Below, one piece after another: positions 37,268 to 45,741 of a stretch of DNA of 64,000 nucleotides (position 1 is its first letter; each line of letters starts with the position of its first letter). Location of the stretch: the NCBI RefSeq assembly GCF_030694375.1, contig NZ_JAUXYL010000038.1, positions 248,001 to 312,000 of the forward strand, read 5' to 3'. Below the pieces are notes generated by a model, which worked only from the letters and a program-made list of their open reading frames with translations, did not search any database and was not told the origin of the DNA. The translations under genes were made by a program, and so were the position numbers. This DNA is from Algoriphagus sp. GTDB lineage: Bacteria; Bacteroidota; Bacteroidia; Cytophagales; Cyclobacteriaceae.

Positions 37268-38631
37268 CGTCCTGATTTTGAAATGGTTTTCCGAATCAAT
37301 TGATCAAAGTAGTGGCCATTTCCCGGGCCATACCAGTTGGTTTCCCTGACTTCATGGTAGTGTTCATCATAGAGTTCGTCGGGCGTAATGTAGCCGATAT
37401 AGCCACCGTTGAAAGTAGTAACGATCAGGTTGAGCCCCTTTTCTTTGGCGAGCTTTTCCCATTCTTCATAAAAAACGCCGGAGATTTCTCCACTTGATGT
37501 GATCAATAATAAGTTGCCGATTTGGGTGAAATCAAGGTGCGGATTGGTCTCTCCAAGCAAATAATTGAAAAGCCAAGGGCGGATTCTGAGATTGTCAGTT
37601 ATCCGCAAATGCGGTTCGCGGAGGCCGATATCTAAGCGTGAGTGAAGAATCCGGGGAGTCTTCAAGGTGGCAAACTGAGTCATTCGAAGCCAAATGGCGG
37701 AATCCAAACTTGCAGCATAGGCCTGAACTTTTTCTGGAGTATTTCCCGGAGAAAGGGGTCTGTGGCTTCCGACAGTCCCCGCTGCAAATAGGGCAAACTC
37801 ATATTCTCTTGCTTCCAAGGCACGAGTCAGGTATTTGGGGTAGTCACCGGATAAGCCCATAAATTTCGAACTCAAACAGGTTGCATGTGCAGAGTAGGTA
37901 AATAGGGATGCCTTTTTACCTGAATTTTTGGTAAAAATTAACTGCCGTACAAATGGATCATAAGGCGCATCTTTGATAAAACGATTTGCCACATATTTCC
38001 CTGCATCGACTTTGCGATAGCTAAGTGAAACGGTGTCCTGAGTGGAAATCGCAGAGCGGAGCGCTTCGATACTTTTGTTTACCAAATGGTCCACGATCTC
38101 TTGGTCATAACCTCCGAAAGCCAGTTTGCCCATCGCCCCGGGCATATAGCCGCTCATACCTGAATGGGTATGGGTCGCGGTGAAAATCAACTGATCAGGT
38201 GCTGAGCCGGAGTTTGCGACTCCCTCTTCAACAGCTTTTGCCAAAGCAGGGTGGACAATCAAAAGTTCAAAATTTAGCCAGGCGATTTGGGTTTTGCCAT
38301 TGCTCAGCGTGATGGCTTTGACAAAGCTGCTGTCCTGTACAAATTCATAGGGGCCACGCGGGGCATAGCCCACCAAGTCAACAGGTTTATCCGGTGTTAC
38401 ATTGGCTTTTCCCCAACCTGCCAACCAAAAGCCACCTTCAGAACCTTGCCAAGGTGTTTTTTCAAGTCGATCGAAAGTTTCGTGGTAAAACTCCTGTTCT
38501 TCAATCGGTGAGCGATCTACCGTGGTGATGGTGGTAAGGATAATCAGGAGGAGAACCCCAAAAGACCAAGAGAGAATTTTTAAAAAGCGAGACAAAGGAT
38601 TTACGATTTTTGATTTACGAGGTGTCGACAA
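37264..38631 (-). CDS. Membrane-anchored neutral/alkaline ceramidase-like protein
   Basis: One N-terminal membrane helix (about residues 17-38, ILSWSFGVLLLIILTTITTV) followed by a domain like the neutral/alkaline non-lysosomal ceramidase N-terminus: GGFWLAGWGKANVTPDKPVDLVGY in part (WGKANVTPD), ATHTHSGMSGYMPGA with zinc-ligand type His, and FTYSAHATCLSS. 455 residues, shorter than full ceramidases, so the C-terminal domain is missing or divergent. Likely acts outside the cytoplasm on an amide-linked lipid. The ATG start at 38631 falls inside a dispersed repeat (TTTACGATTTTTGATTTACG), so the true start may be a TTG further in. It converges on the methyltransferase pseudogene with a 4-base overlap. 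Confidence 0.78.
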   Translation of the reverse strand: MSTPRKSKIVNPLSRFLKILSWSFGVLLLIILTTITTVDRSPIEEQEFYHETFDRLEKTPWQGSEGGFWLAGWGKANVTPDKPVDLVGYAPRGPYEFVQDSSFVKAITLSNGKTQIAWLNFELLIVHPALAKAVEEGVANSGSAPDQLIFTATHTHSGMSGYMPGAMGKLAFGGYDQEIVDHLVNKSIEALRSAISTQDTVSLSYRKVDAGKYVANRFIKDAPYDPFVRQLIFTKNSGKKASLFTYSAHATCLSSKFMGLSGDYPKYLTRALEAREYEFALFAAGTVGSHRPLSPGNTPEKVQAYAASLDSAIWLRMTQFATLKTPRILHSRLDIGLREPHLRITDNLRIRPWLFNYLLGETNPHLDFTQIGNLLLITSSGEISGVFYEEWEKLAKEKGLNLIVTTFNGGYIGYITPDELYDEHYHEVRETNWYGPGNGHYFDQLIRKTISKSGR

Positions 38632-38671
38632 TTTTCATCGCAAGTATAAATTCGCGACTTTTTTTCAATTG

Positions 38672-38755
38672 CGAACATCGAATGTTGAATAACGAATGTC
38701 GAAGATTCCCATCGATTACCAGTTACTTGTTTTCCCCCTTCAGGGGGTCAGGGGG
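38672..38755. repeat. Dispersed repeat of the GAACATCGAATGTTGAA family, spacer before purM
   Basis: GAACATCGAATGTTGAATAA followed by CGAATGTCGAAG (38673-38704) belongs to a family with members at 44453-44490, 52914-52953, 53003-53034, 55386-55435, 55527-55565 and 55576-55606, in both orientations. The rest of the spacer carries CAGGGGGTCAGGGGGTCA, a tandem 9-mer just downstream of purM. Confidence 0.65.
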
Positions 38756-39919
38756 TCAATACTCAAACGTCCCGTACTGACTCTGAATCGTGACTTTTTT
38801 GGTTTCGTGAGGCTCGACTCGACCAATGATTTTGGCCTCTACGCCGTATGATTCCGCGATGTCGATGATTTCCTCGGCGTAGCGCTCATCGAGGTAAATC
38901 TCCATCCGATGACCCATGTTGAAGACCTTATACATCTCTTTCCAGTCTGTTCCGCTTTCTTCCTGAATAACCCGGAACAATGGTGGAGTTTCAAACAGGT
39001 TATCTTTGATGACGTGAACTTTGTCCACAAAATGCAGGACTTTGGTCTGTGCCCCTCCGCTGCAATGCACCAGCCCATGAACATGCGGACGCAGATAGTT
39101 GAGGACATCCACCATGATCGGAGCGTAGGTTCGGGTTGGGGAAAGGACGAGCTTGCCCATGTTGACCGGGGCACCCGGAGCGGGATCGGTCAGATTATAT
39201 TTTCCGGAGTAAACCAGATCCTCAGGAACAGCCGGATCAAAGCTTTCAGGGTATTTGGTTTTGAGAAGTTTATTGAAAATGTCGTGACGGGCTGAAGTCA
39301 GGCCATTTGAGCCCATTCCACCATTGTACCCAGTCTCATAATTGGCTTGGCCAAAAGATGAAAGCCCAACGATCACATCTCCCGGTTGGATTTTGTCATT
39401 GGAAATAACATCCTCGCGACGCATTCGGCAAGTAACTGTGCTGTCTACGATAATCGTCCGTACCAAGTCTCCCACATCGGCAGTTTCTCCTCCGGTGAGC
39501 ACGACATTTACACCGTTGTCTCGGAGCATTTGCAGGACTTCTTCCGTGCCTTGAATAATGGCAGCGATTACTTCTCCAGGGATCAGGTTTTTGTTTCTTC
39601 CGATGGTGGAGGAAACCAATATATTATTGATTGCACCTACACAAAGCAGGTCATCCGTATTCATGATGATGGCGTCCTGCGCAATTCCTTTCCAGACACT
39701 GAGGTCACCCGTTTCTTTCCAATACAGGTAGGCCAGGGAAGATTTGGTACCTGCGCCGTCAGCGTGCATGATATTGCAGTACTCCGGATCATTGCCGAGC
39801 GTGTCTTCCACGATTTTGCAAAAAGCCTGCGGAAAAAGGCCTTTGTCAAGCTTGGAAATGGCGTTGTGCACGTCTTCTTTGGATGCGGAAACTCCGCGCT
39901 GCATATAGCGCTCGTTCAT
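38756..39919 (-). CDS. purM: Phosphoribosylformylglycinamidine cyclo-ligase (AIR synthase)
   Basis: Fifth step of purine synthesis: ATP-dependent closure of FGAM to AIR in the cytoplasm. The start at 39919 gives MNERYMQRGVSASKEDVH, the usual beginning of Bacteroidota PurM; a longer frame to 39955 overlaps a strong promoter -7 element. Motifs: MHADGAGTKSSLAY (near residue 52), AIIMNTDDLLCVGA (near 84), VLTGGETADVGDL (near 140), GDVIVGLSSFGQANYE (near 180) and the C-terminal GGAQTKVLHF segment. About 387 residues. Confidence 0.95.
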   Translation of the reverse strand: MNERYMQRGVSASKEDVHNAISKLDKGLFPQAFCKIVEDTLGNDPEYCNIMHADGAGTKSSLAYLYWKETGDLSVWKGIAQDAIIMNTDDLLCVGAINNILVSSTIGRNKNLIPGEVIAAIIQGTEEVLQMLRDNGVNVVLTGGETADVGDLVRTIIVDSTVTCRMRREDVISNDKIQPGDVIVGLSSFGQANYETGYNGGMGSNGLTSARHDIFNKLLKTKYPESFDPAVPEDLVYSGKYNLTDPAPGAPVNMGKLVLSPTRTYAPIMVDVLNYLRPHVHGLVHCSGGAQTKVLHFVDKVHVIKDNLFETPPLFRVIQEESGTDWKEMYKVFNMGHRMEIYLDERYAEEIIDIAESYGVEAKIIGRVEPHETKKVTIQSQYGTFEY

Positions 39920-39942
39920 GACGGAGAAAGATTTGGTTAGGG

Positions 39943-39950
39943 CAAAGGTA
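39943..39950 (-). promoter_or_regulatory. Promoter -7 element of purM
   Basis: On the minus strand TACCTTTG followed by C, a full match to TAnnTTTG. It would start transcription about 20 bases before the purM ATG at 39919. No perfect -33 TTTG is visible at the right distance. Confidence 0.55.
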
Positions 39951-40077
39951 GCCAATTGAAAAATTGGAAGATTGAAAAATTTGAAAATTGTAAGGTTTGT
40001 AAACAGGGAAGATTAAACACGCTTTTTAAATAAATCAGCTTTCAAAATTTTGAATCAGAGAACCCTCAATAATCAAA

Positions 40078-40105
40078 ATGTGTATATTATAAAAAAGGTA
40101 CACAT
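40078..40105. promoter_or_regulatory. Candidate operator of the vapBC pair
   Basis: Inverted repeat ATGTGTA / TACACAT (7-bp arms, 14-base spacer) that overlaps the start codon of the antitoxin gene at 40104. VapB-type antitoxins commonly bind such palindromes to repress their own operon. Confidence 0.5.
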
Positions 40106-40307
40106 GAGAACAAATATTGATATTGACGAAGAGTTGATTCGTGAAGCAATGAAGCTAACGGGAATCACGACGAAAAAAGGAGTGGTTGAAAAGGCTCTTG
40201 CGAACTTGGTTTCCCTTAAGAAGCAGGAAAAAATTAAGCAGATTAGAGGGAAATATCAATGGGAAGGAGATCTTGACGAAATGAGAGAAAATCGTGATTT
40301 TGGTTGA
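40104..40307 (+). CDS. VapB-type antitoxin
   Basis: 67-residue protein with the N-terminal ribbon-helix-helix-like MRTNIDIDEELIREAMKLTG, typical of the VapB family (type II TA antitoxin, DUF2191-like), followed by KGVVEKALANLVSLKKQ and an acidic tail (GDLDEMRENRD). The ATG at 40104 is chosen because the protein then begins exactly at the family motif. It overlaps the toxin gene by 14 bases. Confidence 0.88.
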   Translation: MRTNIDIDEELIREAMKLTGITTKKGVVEKALANLVSLKKQEKIKQIRGKYQWEGDLDEMRENRDFG

Positions 40308-40686
40308 CAGCTCAGTTTGGATTTCTTACTTAAATGGTAAAAACACGAAAGAAGCAGAGTTTCTTAGTCGTTTTATTGGATTGGAAAATATTCAGATGAC
40401 AGACTTGATCTTTACTGAGATTCTTCAGGGATACCGCGATGATTCTGTTTTTAATGACGTGAAAAGCTTTCTGAATGAGTTTCCCTTTGCAATTATGGGA
40501 AGTCATGAGTTGGCTTTAAAATCTGCCCAGAATTACCGCTTCCTAAGAAAAAAAGGAATCGCAATCCGCAAAATTATCGATTCTTATATTGCTACCTATT
40601 GTATTGAAAAGGACATGACTATACTCCATTCCGATAAAGATTTCGAGCCCTTTGTAGCGCATTTGGGATTGAAGTCGATTTTGTGA
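40294..40686 (+). CDS. VapC-type PIN-domain toxin
   Basis: 130-residue PIN ribonuclease: Asp5 in MILVDSSVWISYL, Glu near residue 42 (IFTEILQGY), Asp near 100 (IDSYIATYCIEKD) and Asp near 117 (LHSDKDFEPF). Likely cleaves tRNA or another RNA as known VapC toxins do. Translationally coupled to its antitoxin. It is not closely similar to the other PIN toxin of the window at 35918. Confidence 0.9.
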   Translation: MILVDSSVWISYLNGKNTKEAEFLSRFIGLENIQMTDLIFTEILQGYRDDSVFNDVKSFLNEFPFAIMGSHELALKSAQNYRFLRKKGIAIRKIIDSYIATYCIEKDMTILHSDKDFEPFVAHLGLKSIL

Positions 40687-40916
40687 AACAAGTCTTTACG
40701 ATCATGCACGGAAATTTACAAAATCCCCCTAGCCCCCTTTAAAAGGGGGAATCGCCTCAATCGAGATATCAAGCCAACATTCATATAGTTGCAATCAAGG
40801 CGAGCAGAAAACTATATTTCAGCTTTGAATTAATTGAGATCATTGTAGTCCTTTTGAAGGCTTTAATCGAATTCTTGTGCTGAGCGAAGTCGAAGCATCC
40901 TAATTCACAAAAAGAA
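40687..40916. repeat. Intergenic repeats downstream of vapC
   Basis: Contains a near palindrome CCCCCTTTAAAAGGGGG (about 40733-40749) and a GTGCTGAGCGAAGTCGAAGC element at 40876-40898 that recurs at 53063-53084 and, interrupted, at 58598-58639. No gene seen. Confidence 0.55.
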
Positions 40917-40936
40917 AAGGCCGGTTTCCCAGCCTT
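40912..40936 (-). terminator. Terminator of the M24 peptidase gene
   Basis: Stem AAGGCCGG / CCAGCCTT (40917-40924 and 40929-40936) with one mismatch and a 4-base loop; on the minus strand it is followed by TTCTTTTT. Confidence 0.7.
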
Positions 40937-40966
40937 CTTATATCTTTCATCTCCACTCCAATCTTC

Positions 40967-42301
40967 CTACTTTTTCCCCACCAAAATCAAGTCTTCCTGT
41001 GGTGTGATCAGATATTCCGCTCCGGTATCAGTGACTACTGCCATTTCTTCTACTGAGATCGTCTTCTCGGTCCCGTCAGCCTGTTTCCAGCAGTGGAATC
41101 CGTCAAAAGCAAAAGTCATCCCTTTTTTCAATAATTTCTGAGCGGCAGGCCTTGGAGTAGGAATTCTCGCTCCGCCTAGATTTGGGCCTACATCATGAGC
41201 GACATAACCGACTGGGTGACCGGTGCTCCAGGGTACATACAGCGAACCGTTGGCATCCATCAGGTCGCGCTGTGCCCGATCCACATCCTCGCCTTTTACG
41301 CCAGGCTTCATCGCCGCCAATGCAATTCGGCTTCCGGCTTTTCCATACTCCCAATATTGCTGAATCTCAGCTGGTGCTTCAGTTTCACCATCTTTCAGGA
41401 CATAGGCAAAGCGCTGAATATCCGAAACCCAAATGCCGTAAAGTTTAACCCCAAAATCAGTCTGAATAACATCTCCAGGCATAATGACCTTGTCCGTTGC
41501 ATGTGAATGTCCCCGATCGGGACCTGAATTGACATTTGGGTTTTGGTCGGGATGCCAAGCATCGGTCACTCCATATTCCGCCATTTTTGTTTTGAGGAAT
41601 TTAGCCACATCAGCGTCCGTAGTTTCCCCCGGCTCGATCATGGCATATGCTTCTACCTGAAAATCTGCCGCCAATTGCGCTGCTTTTTTCAGGATTTCCA
41701 CTTCCTCCGGAAGTTTGATTGACAGCCACTCGTAAACCAAATCCTCTGAGGATATCAGTTTGGAGGTATCTTTTCCCATCAAGCTGGCCAAATTCAGGTA
41801 CTGACTATGCGTAAGACCGTCTGCCATCTCATTACTTTCAGAGGAGTTAATTGCCACCTTGGAGAACCCTGTTTTTTTGATGAATTCTACCGCTTTGGCG
41901 ACGGCCGATTCTCCTCTCGGTACTCGCTCGACTTTTTCATGAATGTCCAGGTCATCCAATGCCGTAGCTTCACCTTCGGGAGAAAAGACCAGGGAATGAA
42001 ACCCGCTTTGATCATTATAAAAAAGAAATGCCGCTGTTCCGCTTGCATTTTCTCCACCGACGTGGGTAGCAATGGGGTCATTGTAATTTTCACGGCAGAT
42101 GACCAGCCATACATCGACTCCGGCATTTTTTAAGGCTTCGGGAAGAAGCTGATTGATCCGTTTTTTTCGGATTTCCGGCCATGGATTTTCCCCCCAATAG
42201 GCGGAGGGATTGATTTTTTCAGTTTCAAGAGCTGCTTTTTCAGCAGGTTGGCAAGCCCACGTTAAGGCGAGCAATCCAAAAAGGAAGAGTGGTTTTTTCA
42301 T
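40967..42301 (-). CDS. M24 family (Xaa-Pro aminopeptidase-like) lipoprotein
   Basis: Lipoprotein signal with Cys17 (ALTWACQP). A creatinase-like N-terminal domain (residues about 40-190) precedes the M24 pita-bread metallopeptidase fold. Metal-binding residues appear as Asp in VIQTDFGVKLYG and WVSDIQRFAYV, His in STGHPVGYVAHDVGP and Glu in TISVEEMAVV. 444 residues. Probably trims proline-containing peptides in the periplasm or on the outer membrane. Single gene with its own terminator. Confidence 0.88.
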   Translation of the reverse strand: MKKPLFLFGLLALTWACQPAEKAALETEKINPSAYWGENPWPEIRKKRINQLLPEALKNAGVDVWLVICRENYNDPIATHVGGENASGTAAFLFYNDQSGFHSLVFSPEGEATALDDLDIHEKVERVPRGESAVAKAVEFIKKTGFSKVAINSSESNEMADGLTHSQYLNLASLMGKDTSKLISSEDLVYEWLSIKLPEEVEILKKAAQLAADFQVEAYAMIEPGETTDADVAKFLKTKMAEYGVTDAWHPDQNPNVNSGPDRGHSHATDKVIMPGDVIQTDFGVKLYGIWVSDIQRFAYVLKDGETEAPAEIQQYWEYGKAGSRIALAAMKPGVKGEDVDRAQRDLMDANGSLYVPWSTGHPVGYVAHDVGPNLGGARIPTPRPAAQKLLKKGMTFAFDGFHCWKQADGTEKTISVEEMAVVTDTGAEYLITPQEDLILVGKK

Positions 42302-42475
42302 TGTTAAAATTAAATTTGTGGTGAAAATAGTCAGGTTTTTTTCCCTGCAAAACTCGACTCCTGAAAATGCAACAGGTTAGCATTCAGGAATACAACTGGA
42401 AAAAAGGAGTAATTTGAACAAAACAAGGCAGAAGTCGTGTTAAAAGTCAAAATCCAGTAGCAGAAATCGCTGAAA

Positions 42476-43612
42476 ATGAAAATAGGAATTGTTTGTTACC
42501 CTACTTTTGGGGGCAGTGGCGTAGTCGCCACGGAACTCGGCAAAGGCTTGGCAAAAGTCGGCCATGAGGTTCATTTCATCACTTACAAGCAACCGATGCG
42601 GCTTGATTTTTTCAGTGAAAATTTATTCTATCATGAAGTAGATATCAAAAGCTACCCGCTTTTTGAGCATGCTCCTTACGAACTTGCGCTTGCCAGCAAA
42701 ATGGTCAGTGTGGTAAAATATGAAAATTTGGATTTGCTCCATGTGCATTATGCCATACCTCATGCTTCGGCGGCGTATATGGCCAAGCAGATCCTGAAGA
42801 CAGAGGGGATTCAGATTCCGGTAGTGACTACGCTGCATGGAACAGATATCACGCTAGTGGGCAAAGACCCTAGCTATGAGCCTGTGGTTACTTTTTCTAT
42901 CAATCAATCGGATGGGGTAACAGCAGTATCAGCAGATTTGAGAAAAGAAACCTATGAGCATTTTGATATCAAAAGAGACATAGAAGTCATCCCAAATTTT
43001 ATCGATTTGGAGCGCTTCAAACGCCAACGAAAGGATCACTTTAAAATGGCGATTTGTCCCCAGGGTGAAAAATTACTTGTTCATACTTCCAATTTTCGAA
43101 AGGTAAAGCGCGTAGAGGATGTGATTCAGGTGTTTTATGAGGTGAGAAAGACCATTCCCGTCAAATTACTTTTGGTAGGGGATGGACCGGAGCGAGATCG
43201 TATGGAGCGACTTTGCCGAACACTCGGGACTTGTGACGATATCCGCTTTTTAGGAAAGCTTGATGCCGTTGAAGAGGTCCTTTCTGTAGCCGATTTGTTT
43301 TTGATGCCTTCGGAAAAAGAGAGCTTTGGACTTGCCGCATTGGAGGCAATGGCCTGTGAGGTACCGGTTTTATCTTCCAATGCCGGCGGTATTCCGGAAT
43401 TGAACTTGGATGGGGTGACGGGATTTTGCTGTAACGTGGGCGATGTGGAAGACATGACTGCAAAAGCCAAGGTCATTTTGGCGGATGAAAATCTTCAAGG
43501 TTTCAAAGAACGGGCACTTGCAAGAGCCAAGGAGTTTGATATAGACCAGATTCTCCCCCTATATGTTGCGTATTATGAGAAAACTATAGCTTCAACCTTG
43601 ACGGAAGTCTAA
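42476..43612 (+). CDS. bshA: N-acetyl-alpha-D-glucosaminyl L-malate synthase BshA
   Basis: GT4 glycosyltransferase that joins GlcNAc from UDP-GlcNAc to L-malate, the first step of bacillithiol synthesis. Diagnostic motifs: IGIVCYPTFGGSGVVATELG (residues 3-22), DLLHVHYAIPHASAAYMA (near 84), VTTLHGTDITLVG (near 120), HTSNFRKVKRV (near 203) and the donor-site EKESFGLAALEAMACEVPVL in part (SEKESFGLAALEA). 378 residues. The other bsh genes are not in the window. The cell therefore probably uses bacillithiol as its main low-molecular thiol. Confidence 0.93.
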   Translation: MKIGIVCYPTFGGSGVVATELGKGLAKVGHEVHFITYKQPMRLDFFSENLFYHEVDIKSYPLFEHAPYELALASKMVSVVKYENLDLLHVHYAIPHASAAYMAKQILKTEGIQIPVVTTLHGTDITLVGKDPSYEPVVTFSINQSDGVTAVSADLRKETYEHFDIKRDIEVIPNFIDLERFKRQRKDHFKMAICPQGEKLLVHTSNFRKVKRVEDVIQVFYEVRKTIPVKLLLVGDGPERDRMERLCRTLGTCDDIRFLGKLDAVEEVLSVADLFLMPSEKESFGLAALEAMACEVPVLSSNAGGIPELNLDGVTGFCCNVGDVEDMTAKAKVILADENLQGFKERALARAKEFDIDQILPLYVAYYEKTIASTLTEV

Positions 43613-43735
43613 GATTTATTGATATAAATCAGCTTCAAAAATATTTACACGAAGCTCAAAAACCTTACCTTTACGGCTGAGTTAAGCCCATGAACGGTAA
43701 TTAATTCATTTGCTTTCTTAACTTATTATTTATCT

Positions 43736-44362
43736 ATGAAAAAGATTGGAAGATTGGAAAAGCCTGACAATTTTGGTTCGGCCCATATGTTTTCTAGTCC
43801 AATTCTGGAAAGACTTTCCAGAACCCACATCATGGTGCCGATCACCTTATTTATGTCGATCGCTTCGGTATCCTTTTATTATGCCTTGACTACTACGGAG
43901 ATTGGATTGGGAATTGGTTTATTGGTGATGTTTTTGGGAATGTTTGCATTCACTTTTGTAGAATACATGATGCACAAGCATTTCTTTCATATGGAACCGG
44001 ATACTCCCTTGAAAGATAAGCTGCAGTATTCAGTGCATGGTGTTCATCACGACTATCCGAGGGACAAGGATCGATTGGCCATGCCGCCCTTTGTCAGTGC
44101 TGCCTATGCTGCGATTTTATATTTGATTTTCAATTTGATCATGGGTGAGTATTCCCTGTATTTTTTGCCCGGATTTCTGATCGGATATACTGCGTATTTG
44201 GGTGTTCACTTCATTGTACACCGCTTCAATCCCCCGAAGAATTTCCTGAAAATACTTTGGGTTAACCATGCGATTCACCATTACAAAGATCCCGACACTT
44301 CCTTTGGCGTAAGTTCACCACTTTGGGATTATTTGTTGGGCACCTTGCCCAAAAAAGATTAA
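43736..44362 (+). CDS. Fatty acid hydroxylase superfamily membrane protein
   Basis: Di-iron membrane oxygenase with the expected His boxes: HKHFFH near residue 82, HGVHH near 102, HFIVHRF near 160 and HAIHHYKDPDT near 182. Four to five membrane helices. 208 residues fits short 2-hydroxylases acting on fatty acids or sphingolipids, which are abundant in Bacteroidota. The gene is followed by a terminator. Confidence 0.88.
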   Translation: MKKIGRLEKPDNFGSAHMFSSPILERLSRTHIMVPITLFMSIASVSFYYALTTTEIGLGIGLLVMFLGMFAFTFVEYMMHKHFFHMEPDTPLKDKLQYSVHGVHHDYPRDKDRLAMPPFVSAAYAAILYLIFNLIMGEYSLYFLPGFLIGYTAYLGVHFIVHRFNPPKNFLKILWVNHAIHHYKDPDTSFGVSSPLWDYLLGTLPKKD

Positions 44363-44389
44363 AAAAAGCCTCCTACGGGAGGTTTTTTG
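44362..44389 (+). terminator. Terminator after the fatty acid hydroxylase gene
   Basis: A-rich 5' side, stem CCTCC / GGAGG around a TACG loop, then TTTTTT; the stem extends by A-T pairs on both sides. Confidence 0.8.
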
Positions 44390-44611
44390 TTGGGGGTTGC
44401 CACCAAATCGCCAAGCCGAAAAGAAGTTTAAATTCTAAAATTCTGTAGTACTTCGACATTCATAATTTAGCATTCGATATTCGACATTTTTAAAAAATCA
44501 GATTTTAGAAATTTTAAATTTGAACTCTATAATTATGTTACAAAAAACAAGTAACTCAATAACTTTTAACTAAGATTTACTGTCTTTGAGTCGCAGTGGC
44601 AAAAATAAATT
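44390..44611. repeat. Spacer with a dispersed repeat (TTCGACATTC type)
   Basis: ACTTCGACATTCATAATTTA followed by GCATTCGATATTCGACATTT (44453-44490) is an inverted-orientation member of the GAACATCGAATGTTGAA family. Nothing else recognised; no gene. Confidence 0.5.
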
Positions 44612-45445
44612 ATGCGAACAGTATCAATCATTGGTCTAGGTTGGATAGGTGAACCTTTGGGCATTCAATTGAAGAAAAAAGGTTTCCAAGTCTTGGGATC
44701 CACCACTTCTGCCGAAAAACAGGAGAACCTTTCCAAAAATGGACTCAAGGCGATCCAGTTTTCCTTAAATCCCCATCCCGAAGGAATCGGATTCAATTCC
44801 CTGTTTCAGGCAGAGATCCTGGTAGTCAATATTCCTCCGAGGACCCGTTCGGGAAATGGAGAATTCCACTTGGAGCAACTCAAATACCTCAGAAGTCTGC
44901 TTGATAATTCGCCTATTAAGAAGGTGATTTTCGTATCGAGCACGGGGATTTATCCTGAAGCGCCGGCGGGGGAAGAATACGCTGAAGATTTTTGCTTGAC
45001 ACATGAAAATGCAGGGAATGACATCCTTTATCGAGCGGAGCAGCTAATGGAAAAAGACCGAAGTTATGATTTGACGATTGTCAGGTTTGGCGGCTTGATG
45101 GGAAAAGATCGAATTCCGGGTAAATACTTTTCTGGGAAGGAAAATGTAGCAGGTCATACCCGAGTCAACTTCATCCATCAGAATGATGTAGTGGGAATTT
45201 TGACCTGGATTATTGAAAAAGGGCTTTGGAATGAGACTTTCAATGGAGTGGCCCCAATTCATCCTTTGCGTCGTGAGATTTATGAAAAAAACGCAGCCCA
45301 ACTTGGCATTTCACCACCAGTCAGCTACCAAAATGAACCGGAAGGTTTAGATCGCTTGATTGATTCAAGGAAGATTTTGGAGACGGGTTTTGAGTTTGAG
45401 TTTCCGGATCCGTTGACGTTTTCTTATTTGTCGGCAAGTCACTGA
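44612..45445 (+). CDS. NAD(P)-dependent epimerase/dehydratase family protein (YeeZ-like)
   Basis: Rossmann nucleotide-binding start VSIIGLGWIGEPLGIQL (GxGxxG type), then VIFVSSTGIYPEA with the SSTGIYP active-site-like segment and a C-terminal substrate part with FNGVAPIHPLRREIYEK. 277 residues. This class of extended SDR is related to sugar epimerases and the E. coli YeeZ type; its substrate is unknown. Single gene. Confidence 0.75.
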   Translation: MRTVSIIGLGWIGEPLGIQLKKKGFQVLGSTTSAEKQENLSKNGLKAIQFSLNPHPEGIGFNSLFQAEILVVNIPPRTRSGNGEFHLEQLKYLRSLLDNSPIKKVIFVSSTGIYPEAPAGEEYAEDFCLTHENAGNDILYRAEQLMEKDRSYDLTIVRFGGLMGKDRIPGKYFSGKENVAGHTRVNFIHQNDVVGILTWIIEKGLWNETFNGVAPIHPLRREIYEKNAAQLGISPPVSYQNEPEGLDRLIDSRKILETGFEFEFPDPLTFSYLSASH

Positions 45446-45741
45446 GAGAATTGTCCACTTGTGAAACCTCTTATTTTCTAATTTCTCACAGATGACACAG
45501 ATTATCACAGATGTGTTTGTCTGTGTTCATCTGAGAAATCTGTGAGCAATTTCAAAAACTGGCAACTGAGACTAATTTCTGCTCACTTTCTGATTTATTA
45601 CTTTAGATTTCTGAATTTCTTTTCTTTCTCCGTGCCTTTGTGGCAAACCAAAATGCCATCTTGTCACTTTTTTCCACTTGGAACAGGCATTGATAACACC
45701 CTCTTGTCAAATTTTGTGTTTTACTAAACCGATTTATACCC
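45446..45741. repeat. Spacer with a CACAGAT-type inverted repeat
   Basis: Around 45485-45545 the sequence TCACAGATGACACAGATTAT and later GTGTTCATCTGAGAAATCTG form an imperfect long inverted repeat, a common Bacteroidota intergenic repeat; CTCCGTGCCTTTGTGGCA near 45629 is another such family. The htpG promoter probably lies in the last 40 bases, but no clean TAnnTTTG is seen. Confidence 0.5.

Noticed and set aside
38740..38757. Tandem CAGGGGGT motif as a regulatory site.
   Set aside because: Only two 9-base units next to the purM stop codon; probably chance or part of a repeat.
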